Below the pieces are notes generated by a model. The model searched no databases, was not told the DNA's origin, and was given only the letters and a program-made list of their open reading frames with translations. DNA of 64,000 nucleotides from Annona cherimola (taxonomy: Eukaryota; Streptophyta; Magnoliopsida; Magnoliales; Annonaceae): assembly GCA_030490835.1 (NCBI GenBank), contig CM059971.1, forward strand, positions 53,244,012 through 53,308,011, written 5' to 3'. Made by a program: the position numbers and the translations under genes. Numbering within the stretch: position 1 is the stretch's first letter; each line of letters begins with the position of its first letter. Positions 12,745-25,060 of the stretch are shown piece after piece.

Positions 12745-13575
12745 GGACATCCATATGTCCTAAAACATTGTCATGAAATCCTTTGTTCATGAGGACAATT
12801 CTATGTCCTTGAACATTATCTTAAAACATTCATCCTTAAAATCATTTACAAGCCACATTTGAGCTTGATAAGGCAAAACATGCGTGTTTTACCCTTTATA
12901 ATTAATTTCTTTTTGTCTTGATTGAACATTTCCAATGTTCCCAGACCTTTACATAAAATCATCTTTTTCCAGTGGGCGTCTTACGTCCAAAACATTTTTC
13001 TCATAATTTCTTTGGCAAAGGATAACATTCTCATGTCTTAAAACATTATTTACATAAGCCTTTCTCGGCAAAGGACATTTTTATGTCCAAAAATATTTTT
13101 CATCATAAAATCCTTTAGCCAAGAGACATTTAGGGTGTGTTTGTTTAGGGTAAAAAAGTGTCAACTAAAACTTTTCAATCTAAAACTTTTCACTCTCCAT
13201 AATTATTCTATTTTTTAATTATTTTTTCACATTTTTTTATACAAACTACCCTACTTTTCAATCATTTCTACACAACTACCCATACAACTAACCTATCTAT
13301 TTTAACTTTATTCTTTTTACTTCTTATCATTACTCCTATTATATCACATCACTTTCTATTGATTTGACAACTTCTACTCCAAAAACTTTTCATCAAAAGT
13401 TTTAACTCCAACCAAACACACCCTTAATGTCTCAAAATATTTTTCAAGTAGCTTCCTTTGGCAATGGACATTCATATGTCCTAAAACACCTTTTATTAAA
13501 ACACTTTGGCATTGGACATTCTCATGTCCCCATTTTTCCCACATAAACCTTTTGGAAATGGACATTCTTATGTCC
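12745..13575. repeat. Array of GGACAT-N4-ATGTCC palindromes in Gypsy LTR
   Basis: Units containing the dyad GGACAT-N4-ATGTCC recur at 12745, 12793, 13073, 13466, 13514 and 13560, with decayed copies near 12975 and 13021 and one split by a MITE at 13123/13427. Adjacent good units are 46-48 bp apart and share the flanking words 'catttttc' and 'aaacctttggcaa'. The LTR at 36266 has the same array with fewer units. Function is unknown. Confidence 0.85.
13133..13423. mobile_element. Tourist-like (PIF/Harbinger) MITE, 291 bp
   Basis: The ends are inverted: GGGTGTGTTTG at the left and CAAACACACCC at the right. The element is flanked by TTA on both sides (13130-13132 and 13424-13426), the target duplication typical of PIF/Harbinger. 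It has no coding capacity. It sits exactly at the centre of a palindrome of the surrounding array: GAGACAT lies to its left and ATGTCTC to its right. Confidence 0.9.
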
Positions 13576-14067
13576 AAAATATTTTTCAACATAAACCCTT
13601 TTTTATAATCTCCATCTTAGTGCTTGTTTGTAGCAAACAAGTCATAAATCATTTTCATGAAAACTTTTGCATAGAAATCATTTCTTTTTATTCTCAATAT
13701 TTACACATTTTGTGTAAAACACCCTGCTTTTAAGGTAACTTATACATAATGGCTCATAAAAATCCAATTTAGGATAATTTTTCATATAAGTGCTTTTATA
13801 TCCCAATCTTTGGACTTTTGAAAAGCAAAACGTATGCAAACACATTTCTCCCCATCCAGTAGTGACACTTAGCAAGTAATCATACTACCTTTTAGAAGAG
13901 AATCCTTAACAGCACGTTATTCAGGCGACTGTTTATTTATCTTGCTCCGCCACTGGCAGTCCTGTCATCCCTTAACGACTTGGCCTTATGTAGAGTGAGC
14001 CCCGGTCATCCCAACCGTGCTCTACAACCTGCCTGTTCTTTGTACTGGTGCACCATACATTATCCTG

Positions 14068-14243
14068 ACGAACCGCAGTCTGTTTGGTTTAAAGAACCAC
14101 AGACCTCAGCCCATGTCCTTTTAAACTGGGATCACAGACCTCTGTCTGTATCCATAAATTCAAAACATCACAGACCGAAGTCTGTGTCTTTTTTAAAAAA
14201 AAAATTTATTTTCAAAAACACATCACAGACAGCAGTCCATGTC
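14068..14243. repeat. Short array of CACAGAC / GTCTGTG repeats
   Basis: About five units of roughly 34-55 bp carry a CACAGAC half-site, and most also carry an opposing GTCTGT or GTCCATGT half-site. The clearest is CACAGACCGAAGTCTGTG near 14169-14186, a 7-bp-armed palindrome with a 4-base centre. Others start near 14098, 14133 and 14224, and a decayed one lies near 14070. I do not see it in the shorter related LTRs, so it is probably a private expansion. Confidence 0.7.
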
Positions 14244-17200
14244 AACTTGTAAAGCGATCGCACCCACTTTAAACAAGTTGTCATTTGAAATCTAATTTTA
14301 GGATGACCTTCCTTAAATTCTTTTAGAAACATTTTGAGTAAAACATTTTGATAAACATTTGAAATATTTGAGAAACAATACATCTTAAAAACCTTTATAA
14401 TAAAAAAATTTCAAAACTTTTGAATTTCTAAAAATAAACCATATATTTCTCTAATATTTTCTTGGTTTCCATTTCAGGGCCTTTTGCTTACAAAAGTTAT
14501 GCAATTATACCACCCCATTCTCAACCACTTTAAAATCAAATTATTGTCCACATATCTATCTTACCATTTTTACATAAAGAGGGGTTTGCATAGTCTTTTG
14601 TATGTCATTTTAGCAACCCGAAATCAAACCATTTTATGAAATCACTTATTAGGTTGTTCATCCTTAAATCCCATTCAACACATCCGTATAAACATTTTTC
14701 AAAATATTTTCAACATAGATTTCCTTATCTAAAGTAAATCAAAACTTTTTTGAATATCATTTCAAAACATATGGACTATGTCCAAATCATTGTTTATATT
14801 TAAATATCAATACATCAATTCCCATTTTTTTCTTTCATAAACATAATTATTTATCATAAAATATCATAAAAGAAATTCAAAACTTATTTACATTTGTTGC
14901 TTTGTGAAAAAGGGCAAAACTCTCTTTTTCTTATAAATTACTTTCAAAACAACATCATAAAGGACTTGCTTACTTAAAAGAAAATTTCTCAATCCTATTA
15001 ACATAAAGCATTGCCAATCCATGGCAAGGCTTGTGATAAATTCTTTATCTTAAAACATTGCTTGCTTCCCATGAAGCAAACCTTGAGGCTCTTCCTTAAA
15101 GCCATCATTTTTCAAAACTTATGTCTTTGCATTAAAGCCATCATTTTCAAAACTTGTGCTTGCCCATTCGTCAAAACATAATCATAATAGCATTGACATA
15201 ATCATCATTTCGACATATAAAGAAAAAATCCATAATTTGAAAAGTTCGCTTGCTTACCTGAGATCGACATAATCCTTTTCTTCTATTCTTTTCTTGTCTT
15301 TGCCTAAATAAATGAAAATAATATTTCATTTATTCACATCAACTTCAAATACATAAATCCCTTAGGTTTTCCAACCTACATAAATCCATTTGGGCTTAGC
15401 TTGACCCACTTGTCCTTCAAGTCGGGTATTCCTACTTAGCACATAGCCTATACATATCAATCATCCATTCATTCATTTTAATACCCTTATGTAGGGTAAT
15501 CTTACATAAATATAATAATTATTAATTAAATCATTATTTGGAAGTTTATTACCTCCATTTATCATTTTCAACATATTTTTCCTTTTTCACACATTGGTGC
15601 TCATTTTAAGCACTTAATTAATAACATAGGCATAATATAATAATCTCAAAATTTGAGATTATTATTATTTATCAAAACAGTAACCTAATTCATTTTTTTC
15701 ATCATTTTTTCATGCATTTTTTCATTTTATCCCTTCACATAGTCCATTTATCATTTTCAACATCAAAATATGGAAATCGGGTCTTATACGTAACCCTAAG
15801 TTCCATTCTTTCTAAAACTCATCTCTAATACGTTAAATCCTCATAATAACTTATGATACTTGTTTATATCCCATTATAAGTTAAATTCCATGACAAAAAT
15901 CTGAAATTTAACATTTATCTCGATTTATTCCTTAAGTTGTCCATAATGCTGAATTCAGGCACACTGAATTCTAAAAATCTTGAATTAATATCAAATCAAG
16001 TATTTTTAATCTTAAATTATGAAAATACCTTAATAAATATATTTATTAACCAAAATAAATATTTCCAACATAAAATAGTTATTATTTCTATTTATTTTTG
16101 TATTTTTACCTTTCTGGACAGCAGCATCCGTTTTCAGACAGCCCAAATTCCGTTAATTATGGGGTATATTTATACCCATAAAAACCTAATTTTTATTTTT
16201 TTATTATGATCCTAAATATTTATTATATATCTTGTAAAATTTTCAGCCAAAAATTATTTTTATAAAAATTATTTAAAATCATTTGGTGCAGCTGATCCTG
16301 ACACCCATTCAACCCTGTTCAGGTTGATTTTCTCGGATTTGTAATTTCTAATATTATTCTCATTTTGAGCTGAAAGTTAGGTTGTTCCTTAATAATCCTA
16401 TCCGGAGTATTATAAAAAACTTTCATAATAAAATTCATTCATTTACTATTTCATACATATTTTTCTTTCCTATTTCAGATTTACTACACATAAGTGTAGA
16501 TTAGATGATATGGGTTGATTAATCCCCAAATTAAACTTTATAAATCAACTTATATAATTCATATAATAATGAATAATCATATAATCATGATTAAACATCA
16601 AAACAGCAACATCACATAGGATTTAAGAAAATTTCAGTTATAATTTTCAACCCATAATCAAAGGGTATACTTACTTGGAATTGAATCAACTTGGATTTCA
16701 TTTTTCCTAGCTTGGTTCCTCTTCTTTCTTCTCATTTTTCCTTCTCTTTTCCTCCTTTTTTTCTCCTTCTAAAGCTTCTGGAACATGGAATGTGCACTGC
16801 CTGCTTGGATATTATTTTTTTCCATTTGATTTTTCTCTTTCTCTCTCCTACACATATGGACATTCACCTATGCATTAGCTAGAATTTTCCAGCTTTGTGG
16901 ATCCCACTTGCCACAGCAATCAAACATGATTAAGACATGCTTATCCCCTATTTCTGACATGGAAAAATATGGGCCAAGTAAATTATGTAATTATCTTTAA
17001 AAAATCATCAAAAATCCATTCATTAATGGACACAAATCTGCCCCTTGTTTGGACGTCCATTTCAGCAGCCCTTTGCACCTTTTTTCCACCAAATTTTTAC
17101 TTTAATTAATGGATAATTAACAACCCTAGATAATAGGCTACTTAGAGGTAAATTTAGCTTATTAAAAAATAATAATAACATTTCTGCCTTGGACGTCCAC

Positions 17201-18382
17201 TTTTCCAAGCTGTCCATTTCATGCTCTTGTAATTCAACGTCAATTGCAGCAACTTTTGTGCCATTTTCCACACCTAATTTCCACTTTAATTAATGGGTAT
17301 TTAATTACCCTAGTTATTATCTCATTTAGGAGTCTAATTATCTATTAAAAAAATTAATAAAAAATCCAAAAAGCTGCCTTTACCATGACCTCTCTCTTGC
17401 TCCATAATGTTGTCCACTTGGTGAGGTCCACTTATCATGGACTTTTTGGCATTTTCTTGGCATAAAAAATTAACCCAAATCTCTTCCACATCTCCCCCTA
17501 GCTTTCTAGGTCATTTAAATTCACATTTTTTCATTTTTAAAAATTATAAAAATCAAGTATATGGTCCCTTGATCGTCCACATGTATGGCCACCTTTTCAA
17601 GCTCCTTTGAGCTAATCCACTAACCATTAAATCATGTCATTAAGCACTTGATTTTATCATGGATTTTTTTATTTTAAATAATCCATAAAATCCACTTGTC
17701 ATTACCTCCTTTTGCCACCTCATTTATGCCATTAATCATATAGTTAACCACCTTACTTTAACATAAACACTAACTTACTTTTTGGTGCACAAAAATCAAT
17801 AATTATACATCCATTTTTGTGAAACCTATATCCTATCATCATTTACTTAATCCAAGCCCCTCATTTCATGGATCTCATAATTTTAACCGTTCATTTCAAA
17901 TTTCGTCTCAATCCAACTTTTCTAGCTCAATTTATGCTCATTTGAATTTTTGGACGGAGATGATCAATTTTCACCCCAATTTCATCCTTATTTTCATAAT
18001 CTATCATTTTCATAAGATTAAGCACAAAATTATGTGCTTACCTTTCAATTTTCATCTTAATCTGCCTTCCCGGCGTCGAGTTATGCATTTTCTAGCATTT
18101 GCTACCTGAACTCCATAATTAGCATCATAATCTCCATTAATTAACCCATAATATATGAGGTAATTATCCTCAATATATTCACATTTTTTAATCTTCATTA
18201 AGAATCTTTAATCACATTGTCCCATATCGGCTTATATTGATCATTCATAATCACTTGTCCTAATCGCAATAAATCATCAATATTGCTTAGGAAAATCATT
18301 CATAATTCCACTAAATCATACATGATCCATTTTTATATGCCAATTGCATATAAATAAACCTTACTTGGGTCTGGGTATCACA

Positions 18383-18830
18383 TCAGCTATGCGAAAGGAT
18401 AGGAAATGATTTGCAAGATCCTCCCGCACAGCCAAAAGCCGAGGGTGCTCATCTTGAGGGGGGGGAACCACCCCGACACGAGTCTATTCCGTCTCCGCCT
18501 CCGGCCCCTGCCGCTCCGCATCACCACAATCCCATGGCTCCTGCTCACCCCATGGATCGCGGGCTACAGATCATTTTGCCCACTCACCAGACCGACCATC
18601 TACCCCAAGGCGATTTTAGACTACCTACAACAAATGGAGAGTAGAATACCACAGGAATTGGGCAATATCAACATTGCACTGATGGAAATGGATGGGTGCC
18701 AAGACAAGTTGGATTAGGAGTTGACCGTTATCATATATCAACTCGCTTTGGGTAGTTGTCGTGGCCGACCCATTCCGAGTCACCCTAATTTCGATCCATA
18801 CTGGGGCGAATCAGGGAGAGCCGAACCCAC
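18383..18830 (+). pseudogene. Extra ORF, C-terminal part after the LTR insertion
   Basis: This joins the ORF cut at 12172. One frame (18411-18644) gives a proline-rich segment (SPPPAPAAP). Another (to 18717) gives QQMESRIPQELGN and ALMEMDGCQDKLD, a helix-forming stretch that ends in a stop. At least one frameshift separates them. The link to 11314-12172 is inferred from position, orientation and the absence of LTR sequence between 18383 and the purine tract at 18964. No enzymatic motif is visible. Confidence 0.5.
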
Positions 18831-18963
18831 TGTTCAAGCTCCTTCATCTCTATTTTCATCAGCATGTACTCGACCCTTTCCTCCGGCCTTTCCACTACCT
18901 ATCCTATATCAGCTTTTCAATTCCATAAGTCCTGATTCCCTTATATCCCATTTTGATGCTTTG

Positions 18964-18986
18964 AGAAAAAGGGGGAGAGAGAGTAG
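18964..18986 (+). other. Polypurine tract near the 3' end of the Copia element
   Basis: A purine-rich run (GAGAAAAAGGGGGAGAG and onward) follows the last remnant of the extra ORF. It precedes non-coding DNA leading into the 3' LTR. With the run at 11100 it fits the multiple PPT-like motifs of Sireviruses. From 19020 to about 19230 there is AT-rich sequence without recognisable features, and the exact start of the 3' LTR is not clear. Confidence 0.6.
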
Positions 18987-19229
18987 GACTCAGAATTTAG
19001 AATTTTATTTTGGGGTTGGGTAGCATGTAATTTTTGGAATCATTTTTTTTATGAATGACATGAATTTGAATTATATGAACTTTATTTTTGTGCAAACTGT
19101 TGTTTGGAATGAATTTGCTTACATGATATCCAATGCTATGTAATTTTTGAGTAATCAACACATTATGTCAATTCTAAATGTTAAACAAAAACATGGCATA
19201 ACCCTTATGTAAGAAAATGAAAGGTCTAT

Positions 19230-20180
19230 CTCAAATTGGTTCTGTCAATCATCAAAAATGATGGTCGGTGAAGTCACATCCAAAGTTGACTCCACCTGCG
19301 ACTTGGGTCAAGTTTGAGACCAAGTCAACCTGAACCTGGAACTTCGGTTGGAAGCTGAAGACCGAAGTCGCTCCCGAAGTCGACTCCAGCCTGCGACTTA
19401 GGTGAAGTCGACTCCACCTTGCGACTTAGGTGAAGTCGACTCCACCTTGCGACTTGAATGAAATCGCATACCAAGTTAACTAAAAATGCAACTTGGCTCT
19501 CAATAGTCAGAAAAAATTGAACGTTGGCGCATTAAATGCGCACCACCTACCACCAAACGTTCGAATTTACTTCTCATTATTTAAGGAGCATCAAGTGAAC
19601 GTAATTGAAGTTGAAAAATATTGAATGAGCTCACCTTCCACTCTCTCTTGCATTTAAAGTGATCTATAACAAGTTTGAAGAACTTGGCATTTAAACTATT
19701 GAAAGCTACATTGCTCCATCAACAACTGTTTCCACAAGTTCTTCTACATGGACGAAACTGCCTATACAATCTGTAACGTGTAGATCTTTGTTATTCATTG
19801 TTTATTTATTTTTCCCACTTAGTTTGGTATTGGAGACACCTACTTGTGCTGAGATTGTACAAACCCCCTAGAGCTAGAATCTAGAAGAGAGTGGTTGCTC
19901 TAAGTTGTATTAATAATTCAATAGTGGAACCCAAGCCACAACAGGTGTGTGCTTAGAAGAGTGGAGTAGGGAAGGTTGCCCGAACCACTATATATTGCTG
20001 TCTCTTGACGTGGGTTGATTGCTTGTGTTTTGTACTTCTACTGCACCATTTCACTCCAACTCACTGGTCGTTTCATTGACGGGATTAACTTTACAAAAGG
20101 GGAAATTTCTGATTAAGCAAAGAATTTTTAAACAGCCAAACCCCTCCCCTCTTGGATATTTCCATAAACTCGGGACCAAC
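19230..20180 (+). mobile_element. Sirevirus-like Copia 3' LTR (5' edge uncertain)
   Basis: The segment carries GTCGACTCC / TGCGACTT repeats at 19255-19460, then the block with 'ccaccaaacgttc' and the 'cttccactctctcttgc' block. It ends 'actcgggaccaac' at 20180. This order is the same as in the 5' LTR remnant at 3637-6070. It directly follows the Copia internal region, so it is read as that element's 3' LTR. The final A of the expected CCAACA end is missing where a Gypsy LTR fragment begins. Confidence 0.75.
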
Positions 20181-20187
20181 TACGTCG

Positions 20188-20508
20188 ACATGTGCCTACC
20201 TTTCAAATTTTACGTCAATCCGCCTTATGGGTGTCAAGTTATGAATTTTTCAAGTAATCACCCAATTTATCCCATCATTATTATCAACTTAATCATAATT
20301 AATAGAATTCAAAATCATGCCACATTATCATTTCCATACTTCATTTTGTCTTTTTGTACACATTAATCCATATTTGGTAAAGGTGATTAACTTAACCACC
20401 TCGCTTGATTACTAGCCCTAATCTCATCCATCCACATAAACCATACCATTAATAACTCTTGAATACCTAAATTATATTTATGGGTCTCAAAATGTTCTAG
20501 GTATCACA
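20188..20508 (-). mobile_element. Gypsy LTR fragment, minus strand
   Basis: This is the 5' (U3) end of a Gypsy LTR in minus orientation. It contains the block 'cctacctttcaaattt' with 'caagttatgaattttt', as at 40840-40900, and ends 'aggtatcaca', the LTR terminus in sense TGTGATACCT. Only about 320 bp are present; the rest is missing at the junction with the Copia LTR. Confidence 0.75.
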
Positions 20509-20634
20509 CTTTCTATGTTCCTGTGTAAATAAGTGAAACAAGATTGATTAGCTCATAGCCTATTCAAGATTATACAGGGTTAACAGTAATATTCCTATCC
20601 ATATTAACATTCAACACTGCAAGTGTTAAAAACT
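20509..20634 (-). mobile_element. Fragment of Tat/Athila-like LTR, minus strand
   Basis: The fragment matches, in reverse complement, the part of the nested LTR near 38262-38395: 'cagggttaa', 'attcctatccatattaaca' and 'ctatgttc' are shared. It is the upstream half of that stretch. The downstream half appears at 28177-28573 in the opposite orientation, on the other side of a 7.5-kb Gypsy block. Confidence 0.7.
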
Positions 20635-23599
20635 TGTAATACCCAGACCAAAGTAGGACTCATATAATTGCATTTAAGGTGTAATGAATGATTTATGGGT
20701 CAAATGAATGAATTTTGGATGATTTTTCATGAATTTATGAATTTTGCAATTAGGGTTTGCAATTAAGGATGGTGATTAAGATTAATCGTCAAAGCCTAAT
20801 GTGAGTCAAGATGACTAAAGGGACTTAATGAGGCTAGCATATGCTAATGTGGAATGAATATTTAATTTAATTTTCATGATTTAATTATTAGAGATTAAAA
20901 TGGAAATTATGGAGTTATGTTGAAAATCATAGAAAATTCATAACTTAACGCCTGTAAGGCGAAATGAGAAGAAATTTGAAAGGAAAGCTCATGATTTTGG
21001 GCTCAAACTTATGAAAGGATTGGATTAAGGCACAAGTGATGAGATTAAGGTGATAACTATTTATTTTTAATCTCACACTCAAAAGTTATTTTCAAAGGTT
21101 CATAACTTGACGTAGAAACGTCGCTTTAAGATGAAATTTAAAACGATTTAATAAAATTATGAAATCTATGGTATGAGTGGATTGGATTAAGATAATTACC
21201 ATGTAAAAGTGGTTAATTAGAAAAAGGTACCTAGCATTGACTTATGTACCCTAGACCACCATAGCATTAAATAAAAAATATTTGAGAAAATGACATATTT
21301 TAATGCTATGCAAGGTGTCAATTTTGGGTGGAAGGAGCTGGGATTTTAAAGCATTGTTTAATGGTCAAATCCCAGAAAAATTCAAGGATTAAATGCAAGG
21401 GATTAATGCCTAATAGCAAGCTCAAATGGAGCATAGATCATGTGGCAAAGCAAGGGACGTCCAAGGGCACTTTGGGCATGGAAATGTAATTTTTTAAAAT
21501 CCTAAAAAAATGAGTCTAAATTGCCTAATGTCTAGGCGAAGTAAATGGGCACATAAATATGTGGAAAAAGTGGCAAAAAATGTCAAAAACCTAGCTAAAG
21601 AGGGGACGTGCAAGGGTGGACAGCAACATGATGCTTAAATGCATGGATTTTGTGGATTTTTGTTAATTAGTAAATGCAAATTTTACTTGGTTATAAAAAT
21701 GTCATGTCATCAAGATAAGGTAAAAATAAATTACCCTCATGACATGTGGCAAATGGGTCCCACCAGCTAGTTAAAAAAATCATAAAATGGGAACATAGAT
21801 TGGAACGTGCATATGAAGAGAAGGGGGGAGGAAATTTCCCAAAAGTTGCTAAGTCTTGAGCAAGCTTGAGCACGTCCAAAGACAGCAAGGGGAAGGAGAA
21901 AAGGAGAGGAAAAAAAGGAAGAAAAAGGAGGAGAAAAAGAAGAAGAACCAAGCAACTCAAATTGGAATCAAGTTAGGGTTGATTCAAGTAAGTGAAATCT
22001 AAGTTTTGAATCACTTAAATCAAGTTTTTCTCTCTCAATTCATGAGCCATGAATATGGATCATAAAGAAATCTTAAAGGATGATTTATTATGCCTTAATA
22101 TGGGTATTGAATGATTTTTGAAAGATTTAAATGAGATCAAGAGTTCAAGAGAGTGAAAATGGAAGTTAAGGTTGAATTTTGAGATTAAATCTAACTTGGA
22201 AATTCTCAAAACCCTAAACCAACTTGTTTTTGTATTCAAGCATGTTGATTTGAATGTAATTAATGTTTATTTGGATTACATATGTTGATTTAAGCATTTG
22301 TTAATGATTTTAGCTAATATGGAACTTAGGGTTTCAAGAAATGCCTGATTTTTCCATTTTTGAGTTAAAAATTATACAAGGAAGTCTTAAATTATTTATG
22401 GATGAATTGTAGGGTAAAGTACCCTAAATTAAGGACCCTTGGTATTTCCTAAGTGGGCTGGATGAATTTTCCCTAAATCAGATTTTTTAGGGTATGTATA
22501 TGGGACGTCCAAATGGGGGCCAAAACAGGTGCTTTCCATGTGATTTTTGTTGCTGTTTGTAATGAAATGATTTATGAATGTTATAAAGGATAAAATACCC
22601 TAGGATTAATGTACTTTGAGTGTCCAAAAGAGTTTGAAAAGATTTGCCCCAAATCTGATTTTATGGATATATGTATGGACACGTCAAAACAGGTCAAATA
22701 GATGCCTATATGTATGAAATACCTATATGTATGAAAATATTGCTGTTATGGAAGCAAATGAATTGTGAATTTTAAATATGTGATAATACCCTAAATTTGA
22801 GTTAATAAATGCATGTTTAGTTGCTGGAAATTATGACTTAAAAATCTGTTATGATTTAAGTTATGAAAGGCCAAGTCGGTAAGAAAGGCCAAGGGCCGGC
22901 GGCGCCTCCCTGGAATGGAAGAGAGGATGAAAGTGGATGGTTGCCTAGCTAGCTTCTATCCAAAAGAATGTCATGATTTTAAATAATGCATCACATTGTT
23001 TATGACATACCCTAGACGGGTATAAGAAGCATGTTTTAAGATATACCCTCGAGCGGGTATAATATGGCTTTCCAAGTTATTTTAAATGAAAATGAATTGC
23101 CTAAAAACCTTATAATTTTCTTATTTAGTTTCGACTCATAGTTTTGTTTTTGAAATCCTAAAGACAGGTGAATGAAGAACCATGCAAGGAGCACAGGTGG
23201 AGATTCAAGGAAAAAAAATGAATTTCTACATGTTCCTGTGATTGAACTCTATGAACTGTATGGTTGTATGTTGATGACATTATTGGTGATTGAATGTTGT
23301 ATAAAGGTTATATTATGTTTATGACTATGTGATGATTGTGACTATAAATAACAAAAAATTTTATAGTCGATTGTTAAAAATGATTTTTCATGGAATGGTT
23401 AAGTATGGGAAAAAATTATAAGATCATGTGTGTATATATTTTAAATGGAATATATGAAATGATATAAACTCTTAAAGAGTTAAGATATAATGGATAAATA
23501 TCCAATAAGCTCACCGAGTGACAGGGCAACAATCCTGATTCACATTTCCAATCGATAGATCTTGGAGTAAGGTTGTGACGCTCGGGCTGGAGCACCACG
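20635..23599 (+). mobile_element. Gypsy 5' LTR, plus strand
   Basis: It begins TGTAATACCCAGACC and ends GAGCACCACG (CA mutated to CG), 2965 bp. Five bases later comes a full tRNA-Met primer site. Internal landmarks match the other long Gypsy LTRs: a GA-rich tract (about 21893-21950), the donor-like CAAGTAAGT at 21985-21993, a GC-rich CCGGCGGCG box near 22898, and the block with 'ttagtttcgactcat'. It differs clearly from the LTR segment at 25616-28176, which suggests they are different subfamilies. Confidence 0.85.
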
Positions 23600-23604
23600 G
23601 AGGT

Positions 23605-23616
23605 TGGTATCAGAGC
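23605..23616 (+). other. Primer-binding site (initiator tRNA-Met), Gypsy
   Basis: TGGTATCAGAGC is a perfect 12-base match to the complement of the 3' end of plant initiator tRNA-Met. It lies five bases downstream of the LTR end at 23599, which fixes the direction of the element and the LTR boundary. Confidence 0.93.
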
Positions 23617-23835
23617 ATGAATTGATAAATAGGCGAGAAAAAATTTTTAAGTATAAAAATTTATAGTTTATGATGATATCTAAGAGATTAAATGATATCT
23701 ATGTGACTAGATCATAAGTTATGTCTATGAGATAAGCTATGTGCTTAGATGATAATTATGTGATTAGACAATTTATTCTATGATGATTTATTTATGATGT
23801 TTGAATATGGCTGACTTGCTATGTTTGAATTGTAG

Positions 23836-24631
23836 ATGGCCGACAGAGGAAAGAGGGCAATGAGTGAGGAAGAAATTAGAAAGGAGGAGGAGGAGCGGAA
23901 AAGAAGAATAGAAAAAAATTTAAATAGATGGTGGAATTCTACACATTTTCCATCAATCCTTCCTAGTTTCCCTCCTAGGCAACCTCAAACTCAACCACAG
24001 GGAGATTATTTTGTCAACCCATACCCTCCAAGGCCTAATGCAAATGAATCTACAAGCCATGTTCCTAAGGTGGAAAATACAGTTGCATCTCACCAAATAG
24101 ATTTACTTGTTCCATCCGATTTGATGTACCCTTAAGATCTTTAAAAATTTTGGGATCAGATTCCAGTACCCATACCCCCTGATGATGGTCCGTGGTATAG
24201 ATTTGAGAGCGGACTGGTGCAATTTAGGCACGGGGTGAGTTGGGAAAGGATCCACCAAAGGGAGAAAGAGGTAGCTATTGTGATAGAGGAACGTCGGGCC
24301 CAGGGAATTTTAGAAACACCCATCGCTTTAGGTCTTAATGAGGTTATTATCCACATAGCCGGACAGGATGGGGAACCTATCCGACTTAACATAGGAAACG
24401 AAAATAATAATGTTAGCGATAATGATAATGAGGATTCGATGGAGTACCTTGCCCCTGAGATACAGGAGGGGAAGGTGAAAATGATGAAGAAGAAGATGAT
24501 GATAGTGATAGCAATGACGAAGGGGAGGAAGATGTCCCCGCATGGTCCGATACTAGCACCATTATCGATGAACCCACTCAGGCTCCGCCGAGTCGTAGGC
24601 GTTACATGAGGAGGGGTCCCGGTAGAAGATG
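23836..24631 (+). pseudogene. Leader ORF upstream of Gypsy gag, broken
   Basis: The frame starts MADRGKRAMSEEE with a basic, glutamate-rich helix and a proline-rich middle (FPPRQPQTQPQGDYF). Two TAA stops lie in one frame at 24133-24135 and 24142-24144. The same frame then continues (IPPDDGPWYRFESG, EVAIVIEERRAQGILE). Near 24470 a one-base shift would open an acidic Asp/Glu tail and a basic end (RRRYMRRG). I do not recognise the family. An extra ORF between primer site and gag is known from some plant Gypsy lineages, but the lineage here is not settled. About 430 bp without a gene follow, up to 25060. Confidence 0.55.
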
Positions 24632-25060
24632 ATTTGGTTTTTAAGAACTTTTATGAAAAGTTTGTATAATTATGGTTTGATAACACTTTGAAGATGGTTT
24701 TATGTGTGACACACATATTTGTATAATTATGGTGTGGTTTGTGGCATGTACATATTTGTGTGTGACGTCATGATATGACATGTATGTAAATATGTGTGTG
24801 ATGCATGTTAAGATGCTAAGACTTTATTTTATGCATGGGATGCTTTGATGATGTGAATGATATGATTAGTTATGATGATATAACTATATCTAAGGATTTT
24901 GAATGCATGAAATAAATGCATATGAGTATGGACGTGTATGATGAAATGTGTTTATGATAACCTAACCCTAACCATGAATAAAAGTTATGTGCTTTTGAAT
25001 ATTCAGAAAGAGCACCATGGTTGATGCAAGATCAAGGATTAGAAGAACAAGGAAAAAGAA

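Larger units (their letters stand above)
12173..18382 (-). mobile_element. Gypsy LTR of unusual length (6.2 kb), minus strand
   Basis: In minus sense it starts TGTGATACCCAGACCC (18382) and ends GGTTTGGGGTGCCACA (12173). It belongs with the LTRs at 36266 and 31376. It is far longer than those (about 3.3 and 4.1 kb) even without the 291-bp MITE at 13133. Much of the excess is expanded repeats at 12720-13590, a second array at 14068-14243, and AT-rich DNA up to about 15120. From there it aligns by eye with 39121-41190. It interrupts the extra ORF of the Copia element. The flanks are TTGGT (12168-12172) and TCAGC (18383-18387), so there is no target duplication. Confidence 0.75.
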
